NCBI GenBank assembly: GCA_964525935.1
Contig: CAZGJZ010000007.1
Location: forward strand, 186,001 to 250,000
Direction: 5' to 3'
DNA from: UBA2377 sp964525935
Lineage (GTDB): Bacteria > Verrucomicrobiota > Verrucomicrobiia > Opitutales > Opitutaceae
DNA length: 64,000 nt
The notes beneath the pieces were generated by a model. It worked only from the letters and a program-made list of their open reading frames with translations. It ran no database searches and was not told the DNA's origin. The stretch's first letter is position 1. Every line of letters begins with the position of its first letter. Below are positions 10,201 to 17,437 of this stretch, in pieces. Both the position numbers and the translations under genes were made by a program.

Positions 10201-11399
10201 AGCTCGGCGCCGTCATCCAGGTCCGCGCCGTCGACGTCGATCACGTCACGCGCATCTTCCACTATCACGGTCTCACCGACGGCATCACCGCCATCGGCAC
10301 GCTCAACGCGAACCATCGGTTCACGATTCACCAGGCCGGAAAAGCGCTCTACGACGAAGACCTCTTCGCCCTGCGTGCGATCTGGTCTGACGTCACGCAC
10401 CGCATGGCCGCGTTGCGCGACAACCCCGCCGCCGCCGCCCAGGAACACCAGCTCCGCCTCGACCGCACCAATCCCGGCATCCGTCCGGTGCTAACGTTTG
10501 ATCTGTCCACGTCGCAGTTCACCCCGGCCGGAAAGGACCAAGGATCAAGTAGCAAGTCTCAAGGTTCTACCTCGGCCACTCCGTCTCCTGCCACTTCCCA
10601 CTTGTCACTTGCCACTTCGAAAAATCGCCCCTCCGTGGCGATTTTACGCGAACAGGGCGTCAACGGCGAGGTCGAGATGGCCGCCGCCTTCACCCGCGCC
10701 GGCTTCCGCGCCGTCGATGTGCACATGACCGACATCCTCAGCGGCCGCATATCGCTCCGCGATTTCCGCGGCTTCGCGGCCTGCGGCGGTTTCAGTTACG
10801 GTGACGTCCTCGGCGCCGGCGAAGGCTGGGCCAAGAGCATCCTCTTCAACGACCGCGCCCGCGCGGAATTCGCCGCCTTCTTCGCGCGCGAAGACGCCTT
10901 CGCCCTCGGTGTGTGCAACGGCTGCCAGATGGTCAGCAACCTCAAGTCCATCATCCCCGGCGCCGAACTCTGGCCGCGCTTCGTGCAAAACCAAAGCGAG
11001 CGCTACGAGGGCCGCTACGTTTCCCTTAAGATCGAGGAGAGCCCCAGTGTCCTCTTCAAAGGCATGGCCGGCTCCGTCATTCCCATCGCCGTCGCACATG
11101 GCGAAGGTTACGCCGAGTTCGCCAACCCCGCCGCGATGCAACGCTGCAACACGTCCGGTCTCGTCTCCGCGCGCTTCGTGGACAACCACCATCGCACCAC
11201 GGAGCATTATCCGCTGAATCCCAATGGCTCGCCCCAAGGCATGACCGCACTCACGACGACCACCGGCCGCGTGACGATCATGATGCCGCACCCCGAGCGC
11301 GTCTTCCGCAGCGCCTGCATGAGTTACTCGCTCCCTGAGTGGGGCGAAGACTCCCCGTGGATGCAGCTCTTCCGCAACGCCCGCACCTGGGTCGGCTGA
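7212..11399 (+). CDS. purL: Phosphoribosylformylglycinamidine synthase, large single-chain type, carrying in-frame repeat insertions
   Basis: Makes FGAM from FGAR, ATP and glutamine in purine synthesis. It is the proteobacterial long form: the N-terminus (LRGSPALSQFRLQKLL), two AIRS-like synthetase halves (HNHPTAISPFPGAATG; GKDSMSMSTVW) and a C-terminal class I glutaminase with cysteine near residue 1235 in FALGVCNGCQM. The protein has 1395 residues; E. coli PurL has 1295. Three segments that look foreign, at about residues 403-436, 864-893 and 1105-1140, are rich in Ser, Thr, Gln and Lys. They are encoded by inverted repeat pairs of three different families, so the excess length is largely explained by insertions that kept the frame. 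A further single arm lies at 9186-9210. Start ATG at 7212, no Shine-Dalgarno. Confidence 0.97.
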   Translation: MLTLRGSPALSQFRLQKLLSDFTAAGLPVRAITAEFFHVAELKGELNPGELAVLEKLLTYGPSRAVAPITGLTLVVTPRPGTISPWSSKATDIAHICGLAKIKRLERVVVYTIDFSVAHAAVSAGQRDTLVAKLHDRMTQAVFTKISACAELFHHEQPRSMTSVPVLAQGRAALVAANTSLGLALADDEIDYLVAAFTKLGRDPNDIELMMFAQANSEHCRHKIFNATWEIDGATKDRSLFQMIKNTYELHRDGILSAYKDNAAVIAGSRGGRFFADPRTNDYVSSDEDIHLLCKVETHNHPTAISPFPGAATGSGGEIRDEGATGRGSKPKAGLVGFSVSNLRLPGAIQPWEKDNGKPGRIVSALDIMLEGPLGGAAFNNEFGRPAINGYFRTFEAEVPSAVESSQLKVESQTAGKAGSVSQPSTFNSQLPPATELRGYHKPIMLAGGLGNIRADHVQKGKINPGDQLIVLGGPAMLIGLGGGAASSMASGSGQEDLDFASVQRDNAEMERRCQEVIDRCWALGDENPISFIHDVGAGGVSNALPELVNDGGRGGKFNLRKLPNDEPGMSPLEIWCNESQERYVLAVPAARLATFTQLCERERAPFAVVGEATEERNLVVEDPHFKNTPIDLPLEVLLGKPPRMHRKETSLVRPQVPLALGDLSLADAVRRVLSHPTVADKTFLISIGDRTLGGLIARDQMVGPWQVPVADCAVTAAAFDVYTGEAMAMGERTPVAVNNAAASARLAVGEALTNLAAAQIGDLGKVNLSANWMAAPAVPGDAADLYAAVQAVGMELCPALGITIPVGKDSMSMSTVWQDKPKDGAKGAQKRITAPVSLIVSAFAAVTDIRRTLTPQLQYDQTLNAENTKIAETGKSSPSAPSAPSAFKSPNSQTIGETVLLLVDLGHNQNRLGGSILAQVVSQMGEATPDVDSPTQLKAFWNVIQQLGRDGKLLAYHDRSDGGLLATVVEMAFAGHTGVDLTLPAGDAFAALFAEELGAVIQVRAVDVDHVTRIFHYHGLTDGITAIGTLNANHRFTIHQAGKALYDEDLFALRAIWSDVTHRMAALRDNPAAAAQEHQLRLDRTNPGIRPVLTFDLSTSQFTPAGKDQGSSSKSQGSTSATPSPATSHLSLATSKNRPSVAILREQGVNGEVEMAAAFTRAGFRAVDVHMTDILSGRISLRDFRGFAACGGFSYGDVLGAGEGWAKSILFNDRARAEFAAFFAREDAFALGVCNGCQMVSNLKSIIPGAELWPRFVQNQSERYEGRYVSLKIEESPSVLFKGMAGSVIPIAVAHGEGYAEFANPAAMQRCNTSGLVSARFVDNHHRTTEHYPLNPNGSPQGMTALTTTTGRVTIMMPHPERVFRSACMSYSLPEWGEDSPWMQLFRNARTWVG
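8416..8507. repeat. Inverted micro-repeat element (GTTGAAAGTTGA family) inside purL
   Basis: The left arm at about 8418-8446 repeats GTTGAAAGTT-type units; the right arm at about 8475-8504 is its imperfect reverse complement (CTCAACTTTCAACTCTCAAC). A 28-base spacer separates the arms. The element adds roughly 30-34 residues, including SSQLKVES and QPSTFNSQL, without breaking the frame. The same family occurs as an inverted pair at 13541-13642 and as a single arm at 29511-29542. Confidence 0.85.
9186..9210. repeat. Single arm of the CACTTGTCACTTG family inside purL
   Basis: The stretch around 9186-9210 (GGCACTTGGAGACTTGTCAC) uses TTG and ACT codons unlike the C/G-ending codons around it and matches the repeat arms at 10591-10619 and 40322-40354. 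It encodes LALGDLSLA, next to a segment that looks conserved in PurL. No partner arm is seen nearby. Confidence 0.5.
9801..9877. repeat. Inverted micro-repeat element (AACGCAGAGAACACGAAG family) inside purL
   Basis: The left arm at 9801-9830 begins TTAAACGCAGAGAACACGAA. The right arm at 9848-9877 ends CCCTCCGCGTTTAA, its imperfect reverse complement. The spacer is 17 bases. It encodes about 26 residues including AENTKIAE and SAPSAPSAF in purL. A related single arm on the minus strand lies at about 59474-59526. Confidence 0.85.
10533..10619. repeat. Inverted micro-repeat element (AAGGATCAAGTAGCAAGT family) inside purL
   Basis: The left arm at 10533-10566 contains AAGGATCAAGTAGCAAGTCT; the right arm at 10591-10619 contains CCCACTTGTCACTTGCCACT. 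The arms are imperfect reverse complements around a 24-base spacer. It encodes a Ser/Thr-rich linker (GSSSKSQGSTSATPSP) just before the glutaminase domain of PurL. The same family forms the spacer between mreB and mreC. Confidence 0.85.
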
Positions 11400-11403
11400 A
11401 ATT

Positions 11404-11441
11404 ATAGGTCGTATAAGTCCTATAGGTCTCATACGACCTAT
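11404..11441. repeat. 9-base-periodic palindrome filling the purL/four-helix-bundle spacer
   Basis: An exact 11-base inverted repeat (ATAGGTCGTAT at 11404-11414 and ATACGACCTAT at 11431-11441) with a 16-base loop that itself contains CCTATAGG. The unit is nine bases, starting ATA each time. It begins four bases after the purL stop and ends two bases before the next ATG, so the whole spacer is the element. An inverted near-copy lies inside the downstream gene. Confidence 0.9.
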
Positions 11442-11443
11442 AC

Positions 11444-12004
11444 ATGACGCCTCCCCCCGGCTTCATCCCCCCGCACGGCCATTATCGTGAGCTGCTCTCT
11501 TACCAGAAAGCCGAAGTCATCTACGATCTGACCTTCTGCTTCTGTCAGCGTTTTCTCCAGCGGGGCGACCGCACCATCGACCAGATGATCCAGGCGGCGC
11601 GTTCCGGAAAACAAAACATCCTGGAAGGCAGCAAAGCCTCCGGCACCTCCAAAGAAACCGAGTTCAAGCTCACCAATGTCGCCCGCGCCAGCCTCGAGGA
11701 ACTGCTTGAGGACTATCGCGACTACCTCCGCACCCGCCAGCATCCCATCTGGCCCAAAGACTCCCGTGAAGCGCTCTTCGTCCGTCGCCTGGGCCATGAG
11801 TCCCATACGTCCTATGAGACCTATAGGACTTATACCGAGACTCGACCCGCCGCGGTGGTCGCCAACATCGCCCTCTGCCTCATCCACCAAGCGAACTTCC
11901 TTCTCGACCAGCAAATCCGCCGCCTCGAACAAGACTTTCTCAAAGAAGGCGGCCTTCGCGAGCGAATGACCCGCGCTCGTCTCCAAGCACGGCGGCAGCC
12001 CTAG
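11444..12004 (+). CDS. Four-helix-bundle protein (S23/23S-IVP-like, 'suffix domain' type)
   Basis: 186 residues, all helical apart from one insert. RELLSYQKAEVIYDLTFCFC, MIQAARSGKQNILEGSKASG and the later IALCLIHQANFLLDQQI are typical of the four-helix-bundle family first seen in 23S rRNA intervening sequences; the Avd accessory protein of diversity-generating retroelements shares this fold. Its molecular role is unknown. No rRNA or reverse transcriptase is nearby. Residues ~118-135 (HTSYETYRTYTETR) are encoded by a 9-base repeat whose inverted copy forms the 5' spacer, where a hairpin ends two bases before the ATG. It is probably co-transcribed with purL, 44 bases upstream. The start is fixed by the repeat boundary and by the conserved PPHGHYREL beginning. 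Confidence 0.85.
   Translation: MTPPPGFIPPHGHYRELLSYQKAEVIYDLTFCFCQRFLQRGDRTIDQMIQAARSGKQNILEGSKASGTSKETEFKLTNVARASLEELLEDYRDYLRTRQHPIWPKDSREALFVRRLGHESHTSYETYRTYTETRPAAVVANIALCLIHQANFLLDQQIRRLEQDFLKEGGLRERMTRARLQARRQP
11798..11843. repeat. 9-base-periodic repeat inside the four-helix-bundle gene
   Basis: Contains ATACGTCCTATGAGACCTAT followed by AGGACTTATA, the near-exact reverse complement of the 11404-11441 spacer element. It lies between two helices and keeps the frame, giving a YETYRTY peptide. The flanks GAGTC and GACTC are also complementary. Confidence 0.85.
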
Positions 12005-12050
12005 CCGCTACTTCCGCATACGGGCCGTTTTGGCGAACCGGCAAATCCCT

Positions 12051-12070
12051 GCTGACATAACGCTGTCAGC
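12051..12070. promoter_or_regulatory. Inverted repeat upstream of the MATE gene
   Basis: GCTGACA-6-TGTCAGC, an exact 7-base inverted repeat spaced by six bases, 31 bases before the MATE start. It lacks a T-run, so it is more likely an operator or mRNA hairpin than a terminator. No regulator is identified. Confidence 0.4.
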
Positions 12071-12100
12071 CGGCTGCGCTAGAGTAGCGCTTCCTTCCCC

Positions 12101-13525
12101 ATGTCCGATTCCCCCGTTTCCACCGGCAACTCCAACGCGACGCTCTCTTTCTGGCGCAGCGTCTGGCTCGCCATCAAAGGCACGCATAACGATTACACGA
12201 CGCTGCCGCTAAAGCGCGCCGTGCTGTTCCTCGCGGTGCCAATGGTGCTCGAGATGTCCATGGAGTCGCTCTTTGCGGTGGTGGATGTGTTCTGGGTCTC
12301 GCACCTCGGCTTCAATGCCATCGCCGTCGTCGGCATCACCGAGTCGATTATGTCGCTCATCTACGCGGTTGCCATCGGCATCTCGTTTGCCGCGACCGCG
12401 ATCATCGCGCGCCGGATCGGCGAGAAGAACCCCGTCCTCGCCGCCCAGGCCGCCGGCCAGATCCTCGTGCTGGGCGTCCTGCTCGCCTCAGCCCTCGGTG
12501 TCGTGCTCGGATTTTTTGCCGGCGACATCCTGCACCTGATGGGCGCGAGCCAGGAGATCGTGACCCTCGGCACCGGCTACGCCCGCGTGATGCTCGGCGG
12601 CAACATCACCGTGTTCATGATCTTCCTCATCAACGCCATCTTCCGTGGCGCGGGTGACGCGGTCATCGCCATGCGCACGCTCTGGCTCGCCAATGGCCTG
12701 AACATCATTCTGGGACCGTGCTTTATCTTTGGCTGGGGGCCGTTCCCGGAACTCGGCATGATCGGCGCCGCCGTCGCCACCAATATCGGCCGCGGCGTCG
12801 GCGTGCTCTACCAACTCTGGCATCTCACGGGCCGGCCTGGCCGCATCCGCGTGCACCTCACCGATCTCCGTCCGCAACGCGAGGTGCTCACCACGATTCT
12901 CAAGACCTCCGGCAACGGCGTCGCGCAGATGTTCATCGCCACCACGAGCTGGGTCGGCCTGTTCAAGATCCTCGCCGTCTTCGGCAGCCCTGTGCTCGCC
13001 GGTTACACCATCGCCATCCGCGTGGTCATCTTCGCGCTCATGCCCGCCTGGGGCCTCGCCAACGCCGGCGCGACCCTCGTCGGCCAGAACCTCGGCGCCA
13101 AACAGCCCGAACGCGCCGAGGAAGCCATCCGCATCGCCGTGCGCTACAATGTCATTTTTCTCGGCATCATCGGGCTGCTCTTCGTCGTTTTTTGCCGGCA
13201 GATCGTCGGCTTGTTCACCACGGACCCCATTGTCTTCGCCGAGGCCGTGCGCTCGCTCTGGATCGTGAGCCTCGCCTTCCCGATCTTCGCCGCCGGCATG
13301 TGCTTCGAAGCCACCTTCAACGGCTCCGGCGACACCTGGACGCCCACGCGCTTGAATTTTTTCTGTTTCTGGCTCGGCCAGATCCCGCTCGCGTGGATCC
13401 TCGCCGTCCCGGTCGGGCTCGGCTCGCTCGGCGTCTATATCGCCGTGCCCGTCTCGTTCACCGTCCTCGCGCTCTGGAGCGGTCTGCTCTTCCGCCGCGG
13501 CAAGTGGAAGCAACAGAAAGTCTGA
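12101..13525 (+). CDS. MATE-family multidrug/toxin exporter
   Basis: 474-residue inner-membrane protein with about 12 membrane segments in two related halves, the usual size of MATE transporters. It begins with a soluble ~35-residue tail, then the first helices (AVLFLAVPMVLEMSMESLFA; VFWVSHLG). Later motifs such as ANAGATLVGQNLGAKQPERA and FNGSGDTWTPT fit the family. It presumably exports organic compounds using an ion gradient; the substrate cannot be read from sequence. The ATG at 12101 is preceded by CTTCCTTCCCC with no Shine-Dalgarno. It stands between the four-helix-bundle gene and a repeat-bearing spacer, so it is probably its own transcription unit. Confidence 0.92.
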   Translation: MSDSPVSTGNSNATLSFWRSVWLAIKGTHNDYTTLPLKRAVLFLAVPMVLEMSMESLFAVVDVFWVSHLGFNAIAVVGITESIMSLIYAVAIGISFAATAIIARRIGEKNPVLAAQAAGQILVLGVLLASALGVVLGFFAGDILHLMGASQEIVTLGTGYARVMLGGNITVFMIFLINAIFRGAGDAVIAMRTLWLANGLNIILGPCFIFGWGPFPELGMIGAAVATNIGRGVGVLYQLWHLTGRPGRIRVHLTDLRPQREVLTTILKTSGNGVAQMFIATTSWVGLFKILAVFGSPVLAGYTIAIRVVIFALMPAWGLANAGATLVGQNLGAKQPERAEEAIRIAVRYNVIFLGIIGLLFVVFCRQIVGLFTTDPIVFAEAVRSLWIVSLAFPIFAAGMCFEATFNGSGDTWTPTRLNFFCFWLGQIPLAWILAVPVGLGSLGVYIAVPVSFTVLALWSGLLFRRGKWKQQKV

Positions 13526-13540
13526 GCGCTGCCGCACGCA

Positions 13541-13642
13541 GTTGAGGGTTGAGTGTTAAGAGCTGAGAGCCAAACCAGAGTTTCCTGCGTGCTCCTGCCG
13601 CTTTGGCCGTCTCTCAACTCTCAGCTCTCAACCCTCAACTCT
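13541..13642. repeat. Inverted micro-repeat element (GTTGAGGGTTGAG family) in a spacer
   Basis: The left arm at 13541-13571 (GTTGAGGGTTGAGTGTTAAG) and right arm at 13611-13642 (CTCAGCTCTCAACCCTCAAC) are imperfect reverse complements around about 40 bases. It ends three bases before the glycosidase ATG. Same family as the purL insertion at 8416-8507. Confidence 0.85.
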
Positions 13643-13644
13643 TC

Positions 13645-15321
13645 ATGTTGCCCCGCGCCGAGCGCTCCCCCCTCAGCGAATTCCACGTCGCCCCCACGCG
13701 CATCCTTTGGCAATCCGCCCACGGCGTCGCGCATGCCGAGCGTCTCCTCGTGCCCGAGCCCGGCCAGATCGGCCTCGGTGAGGCCATCCCGCCTTGCACG
13801 CTCACAGCCTCCAGTGAACACGGCCCCGCCGGCCTGCTCATCGATTTCGGCAGCGAACTTCACGGTTACATCGAGCTCTTTGCGCCCGGCCGCGAAAACA
13901 AGGAGCCCACGCCACTCCGTGTCCGCTTCGGCGAATCCGCCTCCGAGGCCATGGCCGACATCGGCACCAAGGGCGCACAAAACGACCACGCGCTCCGCGA
14001 CCTGCGCGTGCATCTGCCGTGGATGGGGAAGCTCCGCGTCGGCCCCAGCGGTTTCCGTTTCGTGCGACTCGATGCGCTCGATCCCGCCCAACCCATCAGC
14101 CTCGCGCAGATCCGCGCCGTCCTCGTCATCCGCGATCTGCCTCGCGCGGGCGCGTTTCGTTGCAGCGACGAGCGCGTCAACCGCATCTGGGAAACCGGCG
14201 CCTACACGGTTCACCTGAATTTGCAGGATTACCTTTGGGACGGCATCAAGCGCGACCGGCTCGTGTGGATCGGCGACATGCATCCCGAGACGAGCACGGT
14301 CAACGCCGTCTTCGGCCACACCGACGCCGTGCCCCGCAGTCTCGACCTCACCCGCGAGCGCACGCCCTCCGACCAGTGGATGAACGGCATCAGCAGCTAC
14401 TCGATGTGGTGGGTGCTCATCCATGAGCAATGGTGGCTCCACCACGGCGATCGCGCCTATCTCCAGCAACAGGCCGCCTACCTCGGCACGCTTCTCGCCA
14501 AACTCGCCGCTCTCGTCGGTCCCGATGGCCGCGAAAAAATCGACGGCTGGCGCTTCCTCGACTGGCCCAGTTCACCCAACCAAACCGGCGTCACCGCCGG
14601 CCTCCAGGCCCTCCTCGTCCTCACCCTCGACGCCGGCGCCCGCCTCGCGCGCGAACTCGGCGATTCCGCCACCGCGCAACTCTGCGCCGATGCCGCCAAT
14701 CGCGCCCGTCCCGTCGTGCTCGACGCCAACGCGTCCAAATCCGCCGCCGCCCTCCAAGTCCTCGCCGGTCAGCGCGACGCCCGCCAGACCGCCACCGAAA
14801 TCCTCCTCCCCGGCGGTGCGCAGGGCGTGTCCACCTTCTACGGCTACTACGTGCTCAACGCCCTCGGCCGCGCCGGTGAGACGCGCGCCGCCCTCGACCT
14901 CATCCGCAATTACTGGGGCGCCATGCTCGACCGCGGCGCCACGACGTTCTGGGAAGACTTCGATCTCGCATGGCTCGCCGGCTCCAGCCGTATCGACGAG
15001 TTGCCCGCGCCCGGCGAGAAAGACCTTCACGGCGACTACGGCGCGTATTGCTACGAAGGCTTCCGCCACAGCCTCTGCCACGGTTGGGCCAGCGGCCCTA
15101 CGGCCTGGCTCAGCGAATACGTCCTCGGCGTGCAACCACTAGCTCCCGGCTGCGCCCGCGTGCGCATCGCCCCGCAACTCGGCGACCTCGCTTGGGTTGA
15201 AGGCAGTTATCCCACGCCTCACGGCCCGATAAAAATCCGCCACGACCGTCAGCCCGACGGCACGATCCGCTCGCAAATCACCGCCCCGCCCGGAGTCGAA
15301 ATCATGCGCGCATCAGCCTGA
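13645..15321 (+). CDS. GH78-type alpha-L-rhamnosidase-like glycoside hydrolase
   Basis: 558 residues. The pattern of an N-terminal beta domain (LLIDFGSELHGYIEL, GFRFVRLDAL) followed by an (alpha/alpha)6 barrel with NRIWETGAYTVHLNLQDYLW, DRLVWIGDMHPETSTV and SLCHGWASGPTAWLSEYVLG is that of family GH78. The acidic residues of the D-R-x-x-W-x-G-D motif are present. The expected reaction is release of terminal alpha-L-rhamnose from plant or algal polymers. No signal peptide is visible, so it is probably cytoplasmic. The frame is open back to 13603 but that part is repeat sequence; the ATG at 13645 is preferred. The protein is short for GH78, lacking the extra N-terminal modules of larger members. 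Confidence 0.82.
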   Translation: MLPRAERSPLSEFHVAPTRILWQSAHGVAHAERLLVPEPGQIGLGEAIPPCTLTASSEHGPAGLLIDFGSELHGYIELFAPGRENKEPTPLRVRFGESASEAMADIGTKGAQNDHALRDLRVHLPWMGKLRVGPSGFRFVRLDALDPAQPISLAQIRAVLVIRDLPRAGAFRCSDERVNRIWETGAYTVHLNLQDYLWDGIKRDRLVWIGDMHPETSTVNAVFGHTDAVPRSLDLTRERTPSDQWMNGISSYSMWWVLIHEQWWLHHGDRAYLQQQAAYLGTLLAKLAALVGPDGREKIDGWRFLDWPSSPNQTGVTAGLQALLVLTLDAGARLARELGDSATAQLCADAANRARPVVLDANASKSAAALQVLAGQRDARQTATEILLPGGAQGVSTFYGYYVLNALGRAGETRAALDLIRNYWGAMLDRGATTFWEDFDLAWLAGSSRIDELPAPGEKDLHGDYGAYCYEGFRHSLCHGWASGPTAWLSEYVLGVQPLAPGCARVRIAPQLGDLAWVEGSYPTPHGPIKIRHDRQPDGTIRSQITAPPGVEIMRASA

Positions 15322-15329
15322 TCAAACCA

Positions 15330-15447
15330 TTTTAACCACGGATTTCACTGATGAGCACGGATGACCAATCCAGTCCGCCTTCATCTCCATGGCAACGCAT
15401 GCCGGGCCTTTCATCTGTGTTATCTGTGCAATCGGTGATTAAAATGA
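15330..15447. repeat. Inverted micro-repeat element (TTAACCACGGAT family) in a spacer
   Basis: The left arm at 15330-15363 (TTTTAACCACGGATTTCACT then GATGAGCACGGATG) and right arm at 15411-15447 (CATCTGTGTTATCTGTGCAA then TCGGTGATTAAAA) are imperfect reverse complements, internally periodic at about 11-12 bases. It fills most of the gap between the glycosidase and the GNAT gene. Family members also lie at 54547-54581 and 55431-55558. Confidence 0.85.
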
Positions 15448-15476
15448 TCGTGTGTTTGTGAGCTAAGGAAACGCCC

Positions 15477-16235
15477 ATGCCCTTCACCGCCACCGCCGCG
15501 CCGCTCGCGGACATCCTGCTTTTGCGGGAGGCGTTTCGTCGGGAGATGAACTGCCAGATCGTGCACGACTCCTTGCACACCCGCCCCGCTTGGACGCAGA
15601 CCTACCTGATCGCCGACGATGGCGCACCGGCTGGTTATGGCGCAATCGCCGTGGGCGGTCCCTGGCAAGGCACCCGAACGATCTTTGAATTTTACCTCGC
15701 CCCGGAATATCGCGGCTGGGCCGTCGACTGCTTCGATCTTTTCCTCAAGGCCAGTGCCGCCACGCATTTCGAATTCCAGACCAGCAATCTCCTGCTCACC
15801 GCGCTCACGCATGCGTGGAACGCCCATCTGCGCACCGAGCGCATCATCTTTCACGATCAGACCACTACGCAGCTACCCGCTAACGGCGCGCTCCTCCGTC
15901 AAGCGACCGCCGCCGATACCGTCAAAATCTTCGCTCACCACACCGAACCTGTCGGCGACTGGCTGCTGGAGCTCGACGGCACCATCATCGCCACCGGCGG
16001 CTGGCTCACTCACTACAACCCGCCCTACGCCGACCTCTATATGGAGGTCGCCGAGCCCCACCGCCGTCGCGGTTTCGGGGCCTACCTCGTGCAAGAGTTG
16101 AAGCGCATCTGCCGCGAGGGCGGCAGCACCCCTTGCGCCCGCTGTCGCCCCGGCAACCACGCCTCGCGCCGCACCCTCGCCAAAGCCGGCTTCGCCCCTT
16201 GCTCCCAGATCCTTGCGGGGCCCGTCCGGAAATAG
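15477..16235 (+). CDS. GNAT-family N-acetyltransferase
   Basis: 252 residues. The C-terminal half has the acetyl-CoA fold: DLYMEVAEPHRRRGFGAYLV carries the R/Q-x-x-G-x-G/A phosphopantetheine loop, followed by NHASRRTLAKAGF, the usual asparagine-containing helix. The N-terminal ~130 residues (FYLAPEYRGWAVDCF) look like a second, degenerate GNAT fold, so this may be a tandem-GNAT protein. The substrate is unknown. The start is ATG at 15477 (GCCC-ATG-CCC). Upstream lies a repeat element, downstream a 130-base spacer, so it appears monocistronic. Confidence 0.8.
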   Translation: MPFTATAAPLADILLLREAFRREMNCQIVHDSLHTRPAWTQTYLIADDGAPAGYGAIAVGGPWQGTRTIFEFYLAPEYRGWAVDCFDLFLKASAATHFEFQTSNLLLTALTHAWNAHLRTERIIFHDQTTTQLPANGALLRQATAADTVKIFAHHTEPVGDWLLELDGTIIATGGWLTHYNPPYADLYMEVAEPHRRRGFGAYLVQELKRICREGGSTPCARCRPGNHASRRTLAKAGFAPCSQILAGPVRK

Positions 16236-16384
16236 GTTTCCCGTCCCGGTTATCTTGATGGCGAGGAGCACAGTCCTAGCTGGACGCTCCCGCCCTCACA
16301 CCCAAATCCGCACAGCTTCCAGTTGCACTTGCCTGCGGGCGTCCGCAGGGTGGCCGATCCGGTGGCGCTGTGCGCCGGATTTTC

Positions 16385-17425
16385 ATGCCATCCTCCTCCC
16401 TGTCGCGCCTCGGCGCCCGTATTTCATCCACGTTCCGGCGCTGGTTCGCACGACCGCACGCGACGGAGGAAAGCTACCGCGACTTCAACGGCCGTTATTT
16501 TTCCGACTTCTACGAACAGGAGCGGATGCTCGCCGACCGGCCGCGCATGGAATTTTACCGCGCCGCGATCATGCGCCACATCCAGCCCGGTGATCGCGTT
16601 ATCGATCTCGGCACCGGCACGGGAATCCTCGCGGCCCTCGCCTCCCGGCGCGGCGCGGCCCATGTCTACGCTGTCGATCACTCCTCAATCCTCCAGCACG
16701 CCCGCACCCTCGCCGCCGCCAATGCCATCGAGCGCGTCGAGTTCGTCGCCGCCCACAGCACGGAGTTTTCTCCGGCCGGACCGGTGGATGTGATTTTGCA
16801 CGAACAGATGGGCGACTGCCTCTTTGACGAAGCCATGGTCGCCAACGTCTGTGACCTGCGCGACCGCGTCCTGAAGCCCGGCGGACTCATCCTGCCCAGC
16901 CGCTTTGAGTTCTTCTGCGAACCGGTCAAAATCCGCGACTCGCGCCACGTGCCGTTTATCTGGGAACTCGACGTGCACGGCTACGATTACTCGGTGCTGG
17001 AGCGAAACCGCCCGCAGGATCCCGGCTACTATCACATCCGCAGCAGCGACCCGACCGTGGTCGAACATTTCCTTGGCGAACCGGCCCCGGTGCTCACGCT
17101 TGATCTGCACACGGTCAACGAAGCGGAACTGCCGCATGAAGTCACCTTCACCCGCACCGTCGTGAACGCCGGCCGGCTCGATGGCTACGCGGTGTATTTC
17201 CGTGCGCTCGTGGACGACGATCTCAGCCTCGGCTCGGGCCCGCTCGATCCCGGCCGGGCGCCGCATTGGGGCTTTCGCGTGCTCCGCACCGATCGCGATG
17301 ATTTCGCCGTGGGCGACATCATCGAGGTTCGCCTCATGGTCGGCCGCTGGCCGGAGATCAACTCCTGGCGCTGGTCACATGTGAAGCGCCCTCGCACCGT
17401 CGCGGTCGAGACCGCGCCCGCCTGA
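16385..17425 (+). CDS. Protein arginine methyltransferase-like (class I SAM methyltransferase)
   Basis: 346 residues from the ATG at 16385 (a GTG at 16370 is also in frame). Motif I is VIDLGTGTGILAALASRRGA. The segment ILHEQMGDCLFDEAMV aligns with the PRMT double-E loop (SEWMGYCLFYESML in PRMT1) with both glutamates kept. FYEQERMLADRPRMEFYRAAI matches the PRMT N-terminal helix, and APHWGF sits where the THW loop is expected, followed by a beta-barrel-like C-terminus. PRMTs transfer methyl from SAM to arginine in proteins and are mostly eukaryotic; a bacterial copy is unusual. The substrate is unknown. It could instead modify another nucleophile, as some bacterial relatives may. Confidence 0.75.
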   Translation: MPSSSLSRLGARISSTFRRWFARPHATEESYRDFNGRYFSDFYEQERMLADRPRMEFYRAAIMRHIQPGDRVIDLGTGTGILAALASRRGAAHVYAVDHSSILQHARTLAAANAIERVEFVAAHSTEFSPAGPVDVILHEQMGDCLFDEAMVANVCDLRDRVLKPGGLILPSRFEFFCEPVKIRDSRHVPFIWELDVHGYDYSVLERNRPQDPGYYHIRSSDPTVVEHFLGEPAPVLTLDLHTVNEAELPHEVTFTRTVVNAGRLDGYAVYFRALVDDDLSLGSGPLDPGRAPHWGFRVLRTDRDDFAVGDIIEVRLMVGRWPEINSWRWSHVKRPRTVAVETAPA

Positions 17426-17437
17426 GCCGGCGTGCGC

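Noticed and set aside
13603..13644. N-terminal extension of the GH78 protein
   Set aside because: These 14 codons are repeat sequence and precede the preferred ATG at 13645.
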